Of a DNA stretch of 64,000 nt, positions 54,035 to 62,608 are shown in pieces (the stretch's first letter is position 1; each line of letters opens with the position of its first letter). The translations under genes were made by a program, and so were the position numbers. The notes under the pieces were generated by a model. It worked only from the letters and a program-made list of their open reading frames with translations, made no database searches and was not told the origin of the DNA. The stretch is from Bacillus sp. S3 (GTDB lineage Bacteria > Bacillota > Bacilli > Bacillales > Cytobacillaceae), in the NCBI RefSeq assembly GCF_005154805.1, contig NZ_CP039727.1:3469501-3533500 (forward strand), in the 5' to 3' direction.

Positions 54035-55351
54035 TTATTTCTTTCTTTGGTCGATTCTTCGCTGGCGTTTTTTAATTTTATCCATTTCCCATTGCATTTT
54101 CTTTTTATATCCCGGTTTTACTTTTTGCGGTTTCTTCACAATCGATTTGGCTTTTCTATCAGCCTCATCTTCTTTCCTTACCCGTGTCTTTCGCTTATTT
54201 CGTTCATCTGTTTCAGCGAACTCTCCATTTTTCAGATCTACATACTTAAATTGAATCCCCATTTTTTCTAGACGATTTAGGGCATCTTCGTCTGAGCTTT
54301 CATAAACCGTAAGAGCAATACCTGAATTTCCTGCCCGCGCTGTCCTGCCCACCCGATGGATATAGAAATCTAAGTCTGAAGGGAGTTCATAGTTAATAAC
54401 ATGGCTGACACCTTCAATATCAATGCCCCGTGAAGCAAGGTCAGTGGCAACGATATATTGGTATTCCAAATCTTGAATCTGCTTCATCATTTTTTTCCGT
54501 TCCCGAGGGTTTAAATCACCATGCACCCGGCCGACTTTTAAGCCTTTTTCATTCAAAAAATAAGCAACTTCTTCGGCCATTTTTTTTGTATTTGTAAATA
54601 CAATCGCTAAATAGGGATTATAGGCAAGTAATGTATCATGAACAAGCTGCTTTTTACTACGATGTCTTGATGGCAGCAAATAATGCTCTAAATTTTCCGC
54701 CGCTTTTCTTTTTGGTTCAATCTGTACCATTTTTGGATTTTCCATATACTTTTTTAGAAAAGGTTTTAATTTTTCAGGAATGGTAGCTGAAAAGACCAGC
54801 ATTTGCAGTTTTTCCTGCATCTTAGCGGCTACTTGATCCACTTCTTCTATAAAACCCATATCCAGCATCATATCAGCTTCATCGACCACCAGTATATTTG
54901 ATGTATGGATGAACAATGCTTGGTCAATCATTAAATCCTTAATTCTTCCAGGTGTCCCTATAACAATGTGCGGCTGCACCTTCAATTTTTCAATCGTGCG
55001 CTGCTTGTCTGTTCCGCCAATATAACATCTCGTCATAATCGAGCTCTCAGGACTGCATTGTGCAGTAACCTTCAAGATTTGCTGATAGATCTGGGAAGCT
55101 AATTCCCGTGTGGGTGCAGTAATGACAGCTTGCACCTCTTGGCGCGCAGGATCAATTTTTTCAAGAATCGGCAGTGCATAAGCCAGCGTTTTACCTGTTC
55201 CTGTTTGCGATTGGCCAATTGCACTTTCTCCTTTTAAAACCAATGGAATCATCCGCTCCTGAATTTCGGTTGGCTCAAAAAATCCAAACTGATTCAGGGA
55301 GTCTATAATAAACGGTTGAAACTTAAAACGTTCAAATCGATTTTCTTTCAT
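54035..55351 (-). CDS. cshB: DEAD-box RNA helicase CshB
   Basis: An ATP-dependent RNA helicase of 438 aa, in B. subtilis linked to cold growth and ribosome/mRNA handling. Motifs in order: Q-motif FGFFEPTEIQERMIPLVL, I SQTGTGKT, Ia PTRELASQ, Ib TPGRI, II DEAD, III SAT, IV VFTNTKKMAEEV, V ATDLASRGIDI, VI HRVGRTARAG. The C-terminal tail is very basic (KRKTRVRKEDEADRKAKSIVKKPQKVKPGYKKKMQWEMDKIKKRQRRIDQRKK), suited to RNA binding. AAGGAG lies 6 nt before the ATG. Confidence 0.95.
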   Translation of the reverse strand: MKENRFERFKFQPFIIDSLNQFGFFEPTEIQERMIPLVLKGESAIGQSQTGTGKTLAYALPILEKIDPARQEVQAVITAPTRELASQIYQQILKVTAQCSPESSIMTRCYIGGTDKQRTIEKLKVQPHIVIGTPGRIKDLMIDQALFIHTSNILVVDEADMMLDMGFIEEVDQVAAKMQEKLQMLVFSATIPEKLKPFLKKYMENPKMVQIEPKRKAAENLEHYLLPSRHRSKKQLVHDTLLAYNPYLAIVFTNTKKMAEEVAYFLNEKGLKVGRVHGDLNPRERKKMMKQIQDLEYQYIVATDLASRGIDIEGVSHVINYELPSDLDFYIHRVGRTARAGNSGIALTVYESSDEDALNRLEKMGIQFKYVDLKNGEFAETDERNKRKTRVRKEDEADRKAKSIVKKPQKVKPGYKKKMQWEMDKIKKRQRRIDQRKK

Positions 55352-55613
55352 AAAATGGCTCCTTATTATAAAAATAATCTAATGTCTATGGAGTAGTTTT
55401 CTACCCTTGTTGAGAGCTTCTTTCTTTCCATCATGTAATTATAGTAAAAATCCTCCTAAATAACCAGCTAACTATTCTTTTATTCACATCTTTTACCTTT
55501 CAGCCGCTTTTTAAAACGAAATTTAGTTTTTTCCTTGTGGTTAATACCTAAACCAAATTAGGATAAATGCATATTTTAATGTATGAAGGTTAAGGTGAAA
55601 GGAGGGCATCTGT

Positions 55614-56300
55614 ATGTTGCCAGGACCAAGAATGCCTATGAATGGCGGAATCGGCCCAAATCTGTTTGGAGGAAGAAGCCCGATGATGGGAACAGGCGGG
55701 AATCCATTTGGCGGTGGAGGGCCGATGATGAGGCCGCCGGCGGGTCCTATGGGCGGAGGTAATCCAATGATGCGGTCTATGATGGGTGCCGGCCAAATGA
55801 ACAGAGGCGGCGGTTTACTTTCGAAACTTCTCGGAAGAGGTAGTCAAGCTGGCGGACCGGGAGGACTAATGGGAATGCAGGGAGCGGGAAGAGCCGCTGG
55901 AGGCGGAGGCGGCTTACTCCAATCTTTAAGTAACCCTGGGGGACTATCAGGGATTCTAAATAACACTCAGAATGTCTTAAAAACTGCCCAGTCTCTAGGG
56001 CCGATGATTCAACAGTATGGACCTATGGTAAAAAATCTGCCGGCGATTTGGAAGATGTATCGAGGCTTCAAAAATGCCTCAAAAAGTTCGGATTCAACTT
56101 CCGATGCAACAAATTCAAAGAAAATAGCAGCTGAAGACGAATCTTCAAGCAATGAATCAACTGAAATAAGAACTACAAAGAAAACAACACGCCGAAGCAA
56201 AATCCAAACTACTGGTTCTAAGAAAAGAAACCAACCGCAAAGCTCTATGCACAGTAGTTCATATCAAAAGGGAAGCTCAATACCAAAAATGTATATTTGA
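55614..56300 (+). CDS. yqfQ: YqfQ/VrrA-family Gly/Met/Pro-rich protein
   Basis: A 228-aa low-complexity protein: the first ~110 residues are Gly, Met, Pro and Asn rich (MLPGPRMPMNGGIGPNLFGG, then GGGGPMM and GGNPMM repeats), a middle helical part (GLSGILNNTQNVLKTAQSLGPMIQQYGPMVKNLPAIWKMYRGFKN) and a Ser/Thr/Lys-rich tail. The middle part is the conserved YqfQ/VrrA core. VrrA of B. anthracis carries a variable tandem repeat. A sporulation or coat role is suspected for the family. AAAGGAGG precedes the ATG. Confidence 0.85.
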   Translation: MLPGPRMPMNGGIGPNLFGGRSPMMGTGGNPFGGGGPMMRPPAGPMGGGNPMMRSMMGAGQMNRGGGLLSKLLGRGSQAGGPGGLMGMQGAGRAAGGGGGLLQSLSNPGGLSGILNNTQNVLKTAQSLGPMIQQYGPMVKNLPAIWKMYRGFKNASKSSDSTSDATNSKKIAAEDESSSNESTEIRTTKKTTRRSKIQTTGSKKRNQPQSSMHSSSYQKGSSIPKMYI

Positions 56301-56306
56301 ACAGGT

Positions 56307-56335
56307 GAATGCCGGGGCTACCGGCATTCTTTTAC
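56307..56335 (+). terminator. Terminator of yqfQ
   Basis: Perfect 9-bp stem GAATGCCGG/CCGGCATTC (56307-56315 with 56321-56329), loop of 5, followed by TTTTACTTTT. Confidence 0.88.
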
Positions 56336-56440
56336 TTTTCAAAAAACTTTAAGTGAAAAATGTATCTTTGTATTATACCTATTAGTCTTATATAATAAAT
56401 ACATAGACTACCAATAATGTCTTTTAGGGGGACTTTATAT

Positions 56441-57388
56441 ATGCAAATAATTAAAATATCACCGCGCGGTTACTGCTATGGCGTAGTGGATGCTATGGTC
56501 ATCGCAAGAAATGCCGCACTTGATAAAACATTGCCTCGTCCAATCTATATTTTAGGTATGATTGTTCATAATAAACATGTTACAGATGCCTTTGAGGAAG
56601 AAGGAATTATTACTCTTGACGGGAAAAATCGCAAGGATATTCTTGATAAAGTAGATAAGGGTACCGTGATCTTTACTGCCCATGGGATCTCCCCAGAGGT
56701 AAGGGAACTGGCAAAAAAGAAAGGGCTTGTCACTATTGATGCAACTTGCCCTGATGTCACCAGAACACATGACTTGATTGAAGAAAAAACAAAAGAAGGA
56801 TATCAAGTAATTTATATTGGCAAAAAAGGCCATCCCGAACCTGAGGGCGCCGTCGGAGTTGCTCCAGGTATGGTTCACCTAGTGGAAACACCTGGTGATG
56901 TGGAAGCATTAACGGTTGAAAATGACAAGCTAATTGTCACTAACCAAACCACAATGAGTCAATGGGATGTGGCCGATACCATGAAAAAGGTTCAGGAAAA
57001 ATATCCTCATGTCCAGGTTTATAATGAAATATGTCATGCGACACAAATACGCCAAGAAGCAGTTGCCGAGCAAGCCACAGAAGCGGATGTAACGATTGTT
57101 GTGGGTGATCCGATGAGCAATAACTCGAATCGTTTAGCCCAGGTTTCGGAGGAAATTGCCGGAACAAAGGCATATCGCATTGCCGATATTACCGAATTAG
57201 AAATCGACTGGATTAAGAATGCCAAGAATGTTGCTGTAACATCCGGGGCCTCGACACCAACCCCTATTACAAAAGAAGTGATTACTTTCCTTGAACAATT
57301 TGATCCAAATAATGAAGCAACTTGGGAACGGAGAAAAAAGGTTCAGCTAAGCAGAATTCTACCAAAAGTAAAAAAGACTGAGGTATAA
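56441..57388 (+). CDS. ispH: 4-hydroxy-3-methylbut-2-enyl diphosphate reductase, IspH
   Basis: Last enzyme of the MEP pathway; reduces HMBPP to IPP and DMAPP using a [4Fe-4S] cluster. The 315-aa protein has the three cluster Cys in PRGYCYGV (Cys 12), [12 protein letters not shown] and [14 protein letters not shown], plus [10 protein letters not shown] with the substrate His, and TTMSQWD and [15 protein letters not shown] 56441 follows AGGGGGA; an in-frame start 24 nt earlier lacks support. It converges with yqfO. Confidence 0.97.
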   Translation: MQIIKISPRGYCYGVVDAMVIARNAALDKTLPRPIYILGMIVHNKHVTDAFEEEGIITLDGKNRKDILDKVDKGTVIFTAHGISPEVRELAKKKGLVTIDATCPDVTRTHDLIEEKTKEGYQVIYIGKKGHPEPEGAVGVAPGMVHLVETPGDVEALTVENDKLIVTNQTTMSQWDVADTMKKVQEKYPHVQVYNEICHATQIRQEAVAEQATEADVTIVVGDPMSNNSNRLAQVSEEIAGTKAYRIADITELEIDWIKNAKNVAVTSGASTPTPITKEVITFLEQFDPNNEATWERRKKVQLSRILPKVKKTEV

Positions 57389-57393
57389 GTTAG

Positions 57394-57433
57394 ATCGAAA
57401 AAGAACCGCTCATTTGATCGGTTCTTTTTCGAT
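57394..57433. terminator. Bidirectional terminator ispH/yqfO
   Basis: A 15-bp perfect stem ATCGAAAAAGAACCG/CGGTTCTTTTTCGAT (57394-57408 with 57419-57433) lies directly between the two stops. Confidence 0.9.
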
Positions 57434-58548
57434 TAAATAAATTGAAACGGATCTGTGTTTACTTCGGAAGGAAAAATCTCAACCACATATCCTGAATCGG
57501 TGCATAGCTTTTGTAACGTTGCTGTCAGCCCCTTTTTCATTACTTTTTCAACATTGTGCCCAGGATCAATCATATTCAATCCTTGCATCATCGCATCATG
57601 TGCAGTGTGATAGTAAATATCACCTGTAATATACACATCTGCTCCTTTGAACTTAGCATTCATGAAGTATTTATTGCCATCGCCGCCTAAAACCGCAACT
57701 TTTTTTACCTTAGCAGTTAAATCACCGACGACACGTACTGTATCTACTTCAAGTGCAGCTTTCACTTTTTTTGCAAATTCTCCAAGAGTCATTTCACTTA
57801 CCTTGCCAATCCTGCCTAACCCAAGGACTTCTCCCTGATTTTCCAACGGATATACATCATAGGCCACTTCCTCATATGGATGCGCCTTAATCATTGCTGT
57901 AATTGCTTTTTTCAGCTGCTGCTCCGGAATGATCGTCTCAATTCTTACCTCGTCCACTTCTTCTAACGTTCCTGCTTGTCCCAAGTATGGCGTTGTATTA
58001 TCCCCGGGTAAGAATCTGCCTGTTCCATTTGCAGAGAAAGAACAATGACTATAATTGCCGATAAATCCTGCTCCCGCATCTCCAAGGGCTTGTCTAACTG
58101 ATTCAGCGTGGCTTGATGGAACAAATACGACTATTTTTTTAAGCACTGTATCATAAGTTGGTACAAGCACCTCTGCCTCTTCTATCCTTAAGGCATCTGC
58201 CAGCAGATCATTTACCCCGCCCTTTGCCACGTCAAGGTTAGTATGGGCTGCATAAACAGCAATATCATGCTTTAATAACTTTTCAATCATTTTCCCCTGT
58301 ACCGTATCTGTCAGCACATTTTTAAGCGGACGGTAAATCATCGGATGGTGCGAAATAATCAGCTGTACATTTTTTTCGATTGCCTCCTCAATGACATCTT
58401 CAAGAACATCGAGGGCAATCATTACTCGTTCAACCTTTTTGTTTAAGCGGCCAATCTGAAGACCAATCCTATCACCTTCCATTGCCAGCCCTTTCGGTGA
58501 AAACTGTTCAAATAATTGGATAATTTCATGACCATTAGGATTCTTCAT
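57433..58548 (-). CDS. yqfO: Nif3/DUF34-family metal-binding protein YqfO
   Basis: A 371-aa Nif3-like protein with a PII-like (CutA-type) domain inserted between the two DUF34 lobes, as in B. subtilis YqfO. Metal ligands lie in ISHHPMIYRPLKN (HH), YAAHTNLDVAKGGVNDLLA (H, D) and the C-terminal VYITGDIYYHTAHDAMMQGLNMIDPGHNVEKVM. The insert covers about residues 130-240 (KIVVFVPSSHAESVRQALGDAGAGFIGNYSHCSFS). It may act as a metal-handling or GTP cyclohydrolase-like protein; the role is debated. It overlaps trmK by 14 bp. Confidence 0.93.
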   Translation of the reverse strand: MKNPNGHEIIQLFEQFSPKGLAMEGDRIGLQIGRLNKKVERVMIALDVLEDVIEEAIEKNVQLIISHHPMIYRPLKNVLTDTVQGKMIEKLLKHDIAVYAAHTNLDVAKGGVNDLLADALRIEEAEVLVPTYDTVLKKIVVFVPSSHAESVRQALGDAGAGFIGNYSHCSFSANGTGRFLPGDNTTPYLGQAGTLEEVDEVRIETIIPEQQLKKAITAMIKAHPYEEVAYDVYPLENQGEVLGLGRIGKVSEMTLGEFAKKVKAALEVDTVRVVGDLTAKVKKVAVLGGDGNKYFMNAKFKGADVYITGDIYYHTAHDAMMQGLNMIDPGHNVEKVMKKGLTATLQKLCTDSGYVVEIFPSEVNTDPFQFI

Positions 58549-59266
58549 CTTGGATTACCTCCTTTACCAACGACATTTTAAATAAAATCTCCTGCTTCTT
58601 TTCAATCGTATCAGGAGTTTGAGCAGCATTTTCAAGCTGCTGGTATATTCGCTCCCAATTTCCCCTCTCATTTTGCCACTTTTTCTTAAAAACCGCACTC
58701 TTCTCTTTAACAAGATACGGTCCGAATAATAAGCCTTCTTGTAAGTTCTCTCCATAAGGCATCAATGAATCTTCGGTGTCCTTGCCTTTTTCGGCGACCA
58801 ATACCTCATAAATCTTTCCATCTTCTTCGAGAATCTCTTCCATCGACAGCTTCCAGTTATGATCTAACAGCCATTTTCGAATGGAAATTGCACTAATGTT
58901 GGGCTGTAAAATAAGCCTTTTCACAGAACCCAGCTTGTCCTTGCCCTTTTCCAAAATACTTGTAATTAATGCTCCACCCATGCCAGCTATTGTTACGTAT
59001 TCTATTTCTCCAGGTTCAATAACGTCAAGCCCATCTCCTAAGCGAACGGCAATAACCTCCGACAAACCTTCAGCCAATACATTTCTTTTCGCGGACTGAT
59101 AGGGTCCTTCAGCTACCTCACCCGCAACAGCAAAGGTAATACCGGTGTTCTTCGCCAAAAAACATGGTAAATAAGCATGATCTGAGCCGACATCGACTAA
59201 TGTTGCACCGGTGGGCACATATTTTGCAACTGTTGCTAATCGAGACGATAATCTATCCGAATTCAA
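58535..59266 (-). CDS. trmK: tRNA (adenine22-N1)-methyltransferase TrmK
   Basis: Methylates N1 of adenine 22 in tRNA-Ser/Tyr-type tRNAs using SAM. The 243-aa protein has a Rossmann methyltransferase domain (ATLVDVGSDHAYLPCFLAKN, VRLGDGL, ITIAGMGGALITSILEKG, RLILQPNISAISIRKWLLDHNW) and a C-terminal helical hairpin (residues about 175-240). The start is TTG 59266, matching MNELKLSKRLQTVA of B. subtilis TrmK; GTG 59278 is possible. yqfO overlaps its end, so they are co-expressed. The cccA terminator lies just upstream. Confidence 0.93.
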   Translation of the reverse strand: MNSDRLSSRLATVAKYVPTGATLVDVGSDHAYLPCFLAKNTGITFAVAGEVAEGPYQSAKRNVLAEGLSEVIAVRLGDGLDVIEPGEIEYVTIAGMGGALITSILEKGKDKLGSVKRLILQPNISAISIRKWLLDHNWKLSMEEILEEDGKIYEVLVAEKGKDTEDSLMPYGENLQEGLLFGPYLVKEKSAVFKKKWQNERGNWERIYQQLENAAQTPDTIEKKQEILFKMSLVKEVIQDEES

Positions 59267-59295
59267 TACCAACACCACTCTTTAATCAAATATGT

Positions 59296-59335
59296 ATAAA
59301 AAAGGTCCTTTACCGATGCAAAGGACCTTTTTTGG
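59296..59335 (-). terminator. Terminator of cccA
   Basis: Perfect 14-bp stem AAAAAAGGTCCTTT/AAAGGACCTTTTTT (59298-59311 with 59320-59333), loop of 8, between cccA and trmK. Confidence 0.92.
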
Positions 59336-59348
59336 AACAGTATAACTT

Positions 59349-59714
59349 TTACTTTAATTTAGAAACCCACTCAGCCATTGCATCAATCTGTTCTGCTGGT
59401 ACAAGACCTGCAGGCATTCCTGTACCTTTACCATTCGTTAGGATATCTTTAACTTCATCCTTTGATAAACCAGTATCTTTTAATGAAGGACCCACTCCTC
59501 CTTGGTATTGATCACCATGACAGCCGATACAAGTTGATTTATAAATTTCTTCTGGATTAGATGCGGCAACTTCTGTTTTCTCTCCGCCTTTTCCTTCGCC
59601 ATTTTCTTTAGCGACTTCCTTCATGTCGCCAAGGCCTTTGAATGACAAGAAGAACACTAGTACAATTCCAAAAACCATGACGAGAACGTAAGGTATTACC
59701 GGATTTCGATTCAT
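59349..59714 (-). CDS. cccA: Membrane-anchored cytochrome c550
   Basis: A small electron carrier held on the outer face of the membrane, serving cytochrome c oxidase branches. The 121-aa protein has an N-terminal transmembrane anchor (VIPYVLVMVFGIVLVFFLSF), a charged Gly/Glu/Lys linker, the covalent heme site CIGCH and the sixth ligand Met in GKGTGMPAGLV. It matches B. subtilis CccA in size and place between sigA and trmK, except that an acyl-CoA dehydrogenase gene is inserted here. Confidence 0.95.
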   Translation of the reverse strand: MNRNPVIPYVLVMVFGIVLVFFLSFKGLGDMKEVAKENGEGKGGEKTEVAASNPEEIYKSTCIGCHGDQYQGGVGPSLKDTGLSKDEVKDILTNGKGTGMPAGLVPAEQIDAMAEWVSKLK

Positions 59715-59917
59715 GATATAACCTCCCTATGTACGTAAACTGATCATTAAATAAAACTGCATCTGCAAACAACTACTATTTTACTTGAAAAATAACAGAA
59801 GGAAAAGCCCTAAACTTATTTTATCACTATAATCTTTGTAAAAAAGATAAAAGAGGTGAAACAAAGTGAATTTACACACTTTTTTCCTCCCCTTGTTATC
59901 TTCCCCCTATTTTCTTG

Positions 59918-61057
59918 TTAACAACCAATTAATCGTGAAATAACCATTCTTTGCACCTCTGAGGTACCCTCACCTATTTCAAGCAGCTTGGCATCACGCA
60001 TCATTCTCTCCACATGATATTCCTTCATATAACCGTATCCTCCATGTATTTGCACTGCTTGATCTGTAACTTCCATACAAATCTCAGAAGCGTACAGTTT
60101 ACACATGGCGGCTTCCTTTGAAAAAGGTCTGCCCTTGTCTTTTAGCCATGCTGCCTTATAAACCATATTCCGAGCCAATTCAATTTTCATTGCCATATCC
60201 GCAAGCTTAAACTGAATCGCTTGGAAGGAGGAAATCGATTTGCCGAATTGCTTACGCTCTTTTGCATAAGCAAGAGCTTTCTCATACGCCCCCTGAGCAA
60301 TCCCTACAGCCATTGCGCCGATTCCGATACGTCCGCCATCAAGCGTTATTAAAAACTGTCTAAAGCCCTCTCCGCGCTTTCCCAGAAGGTTCTCTACAGG
60401 CACTCTAACATCCTCTAATACAAGCTCTGTTGTATTCGATGAATGTAAGCCCATTTTTTCGTAATTATCAATGACTGTAAAACCAGTTCCATTTGTTGGA
60501 ACAATGATTGCACTTATTTCCTTTTTTCCCTCTCTTTCACCTGTAACTGCTGTTAAGGCCAAATGATTGGCAAAGCTTGCATTGGTGATGAAACATTTAT
60601 TTCCATTAATAAGGAACTCTCCATTGACTTCTTTGGCCGTTGTTCTTGTCCCCCCTGCATCAGACCCCGCATTAGGTTCCGTGAGACCAAATGCTCCAAA
60701 TGATTCTCCTGTACAAATAGGAGTTAAGTATTTTTGTTTCTGCTGCTCCGTTCCAAACAAATATAATGGGGCCCCACCTAAAGAAATATGGGCAGAATAG
60801 GTGATTCCAGTCGAGCCGCATACACGGCTTAATTCTTCAACAACGATAGCAAAGCTAACCGTATCTGCCCCTCCGCCTCCATATTCTTCAGGAAAAGGCA
60901 GCCCCATAATCCCCATCTCAGCCAGTTTCTTGAATATATCTGCAGGAAATTGTTTTGTTCGGTCCCGTTCGATAGCACCAGGCGCAACTTCTTCATCCGC
61001 AAACTGGCGTAATGTCCGTTTAATCATTTCTTGTTCGGAAGTTAAATCAAAATTCAT
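59918..61057 (-). CDS. Acyl-CoA dehydrogenase
   Basis: FAD enzyme that makes the alpha-beta double bond in acyl-CoA during fatty or branched-chain acid breakdown. The 379-aa protein has MNFDLTSEQEMIKRTLRQFADEEVAP, the FAD/substrate block FGLTEPNAGSDAGGTRTTA, GRIGIGAMAVGIAQGAYEKALAYAKERKQFGK, QIHGGYGYMKEYHVERMMRDA and the catalytic Glu in IGEGTSEVQRMVI, of the short/branched-chain type (MmgC/AcdA-like). ATG 61057 has GGGGGG 6 nt upstream. It stands alone between cccA and sigA, not in a fatty-acid operon, so the exact substrate is open. Confidence 0.92.
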   Translation of the reverse strand: MNFDLTSEQEMIKRTLRQFADEEVAPGAIERDRTKQFPADIFKKLAEMGIMGLPFPEEYGGGGADTVSFAIVVEELSRVCGSTGITYSAHISLGGAPLYLFGTEQQKQKYLTPICTGESFGAFGLTEPNAGSDAGGTRTTAKEVNGEFLINGNKCFITNASFANHLALTAVTGEREGKKEISAIIVPTNGTGFTVIDNYEKMGLHSSNTTELVLEDVRVPVENLLGKRGEGFRQFLITLDGGRIGIGAMAVGIAQGAYEKALAYAKERKQFGKSISSFQAIQFKLADMAMKIELARNMVYKAAWLKDKGRPFSKEAAMCKLYASEICMEVTDQAVQIHGGYGYMKEYHVERMMRDAKLLEIGEGTSEVQRMVISRLIGC

Positions 61058-61129
61058 ATCCATCCCCCCCAAGGCATTTTTGTATGCGCTTTCTTTACCA
61101 TTATAAGAGAAATTGTCTAAATTTCTCAA

Positions 61130-61388
61130 TATTAATAAATTTTTAAAAATATTATATTATTCGAATATAACAAAAATCATGTTGCTATTTGGTAATATGA
61201 GGAATAATCTTATATTATTAACACTTTAGTAAAAGGGAAAATGAGAACTATTTCTTTTTTACAAAAATAAAAACGAGGAAAATCAACTAATAAATCCAGA
61301 AGGATATTTGCAAAATGATAGACAATTCAGTAAAATAAAGAAAAAACGGAGAAAGGGTTTTCATATAAAAAGATTAGAGCCTTTTTTC
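61130..61388. other. AT-rich intergenic stretch between the acyl-CoA dehydrogenase gene and sigA
   Basis: About 260 bp of very AT-rich sequence that must hold the acyl-CoA dehydrogenase promoter. I see no convincing -35/-10 pair, operator dyad, small gene or repeat in it. Confidence 0.5.
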
Positions 61389-61427
61389 AAAAAAAATAGT
61401 CTACTCCTTTAAGAAGTAAACTATTTT
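61389..61427 (-). terminator. Terminator of dnaG-sigA
   Basis: A 13-bp stem (AAAATAGT-T-TACT with AGTA-G-ACTATTTT, one G-U; 61415-61427 with 61393-61405) followed by a T-run on the minus strand, 10 bp past the sigA stop. Confidence 0.85.
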
Positions 61428-61436
61428 TACGGTATT

Positions 61437-62564
61437 CTATTCTAAGAAATCTTTTAGGCGTTTGCTGCGGCTTGGATGACGTAATTTACGCAATGCCTTC
61501 GCTTCGATTTGGCGAATACGTTCTCGTGTTACGCCGAAAACTTTGCCCACCTCTTCTAGTGTGCGGGTGCGGCCATCATCCAGTCCAAAACGCAGGCGAA
61601 GAACATTTTCTTCGCGATCAGTTAAAGTATCAAGCACATCTTCCAGCTGCTCCTTTAATAACTCATAGGCAGCATGTTCAGATGGTGAGGTTGCATCTTG
61701 ATCTTCGATAAAATCCCCAAGATGTGAATCATCTTCTTCACCAATCGGTGTTTCAAGTGAGACAGGTTCTTGGGCAATTTTTAAAATTTCCCTAACCTTA
61801 TCAGGGGTTAAATCCATATCTTCGCCAATTTCTTCAGGTGTTGGTTCGCGGCCGAGGTCTTGAAGTAATTGACGCTGAACACGAATCAGTTTATTAATCG
61901 TTTCAACCATATGCACTGGAATTCGAATCGTTCTTGCTTGGTCTGCAATTGCACGAGTAATCGCCTGTCGAATCCACCAGGTCGCGTACGTACTGAATTT
62001 GAAACCTTTTCGGTAATCAAATTTCTCAACTGCCTTGATTAGACCCATATTACCTTCTTGAATCAAATCAAGAAATAGCATTCCACGGCCCACATAGCGC
62101 TTGGCAATACTAACAACAAGGCGGAGGTTTGCTTCAGCAAGACGTCGCTTAGCTTCTTCGTCGCCTTCTTCAATCCGGTTGGCCAGTTTAATTTCTTCTT
62201 CAGCAGACAGCAGGTCTACACGGCCGATTTCTTTTAAGTACATACGAACTGGATCATTTATCTTAACTCCAGGAGGCACGCTAAGATCATTTAAATCAAA
62301 TTCTTCGTCATCTTCTTTTGCAATTTTTTTATCATCCGGATCCTCGTCATTATCTCCGACCAATTCGATTCCTTGATCACCTAGAAATTCTAAGAATTCA
62401 TCCATTTGCTCAGACTCTAATTCAAAATTAGCAAGCTTTTCCGCAATATCATCATAGGCAAGGACACCGATTTTTTTACCCAGCTCAGTTAACTGGTCTT
62501 TTACTTGTTCAAGGGTTAATTCATTTTCAACCTCTTTTGAACGGGCTGATTTTTCAGCAGCCAT
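61437..62564 (-). CDS. sigA: Primary sigma factor SigA (RpoD)
   Basis: The housekeeping sigma factor of RNA polymerase, 375 aa. Region 1.1 is acidic; region 1.2 is [39 protein letters not shown]; region 2 has the -10 recognition helices [77 protein letters not shown]; region 3 follows; region 4 has the -35 [42 protein letters not shown] 62564 (MAAEKSAR) has AAGGAG 11 nt upstream. It follows dnaG by 44 bp. Confidence 0.98.
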   Translation of the reverse strand: MAAEKSARSKEVENELTLEQVKDQLTELGKKIGVLAYDDIAEKLANFELESEQMDEFLEFLGDQGIELVGDNDEDPDDKKIAKEDDEEFDLNDLSVPPGVKINDPVRMYLKEIGRVDLLSAEEEIKLANRIEEGDEEAKRRLAEANLRLVVSIAKRYVGRGMLFLDLIQEGNMGLIKAVEKFDYRKGFKFSTYATWWIRQAITRAIADQARTIRIPVHMVETINKLIRVQRQLLQDLGREPTPEEIGEDMDLTPDKVREILKIAQEPVSLETPIGEEDDSHLGDFIEDQDATSPSEHAAYELLKEQLEDVLDTLTDREENVLRLRFGLDDGRTRTLEEVGKVFGVTRERIRQIEAKALRKLRHPSRSKRLKDFLE

Positions 62565-62608
62565 AAGGGGGTCCACTCCTTCCAGAATCAAAGACACTAA
62601 AATGGAAT

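Noticed and set aside
59866..59943. Mini-ORF of 25 codons (GTG start, AGAGGTG upstream) antisense to the end of the acyl-CoA dehydrogenase gene
   Set aside because: There is a TATAAT at 59828-59833 but no -35, no terminator and no recognisable peptide; conservation would be needed before calling it.
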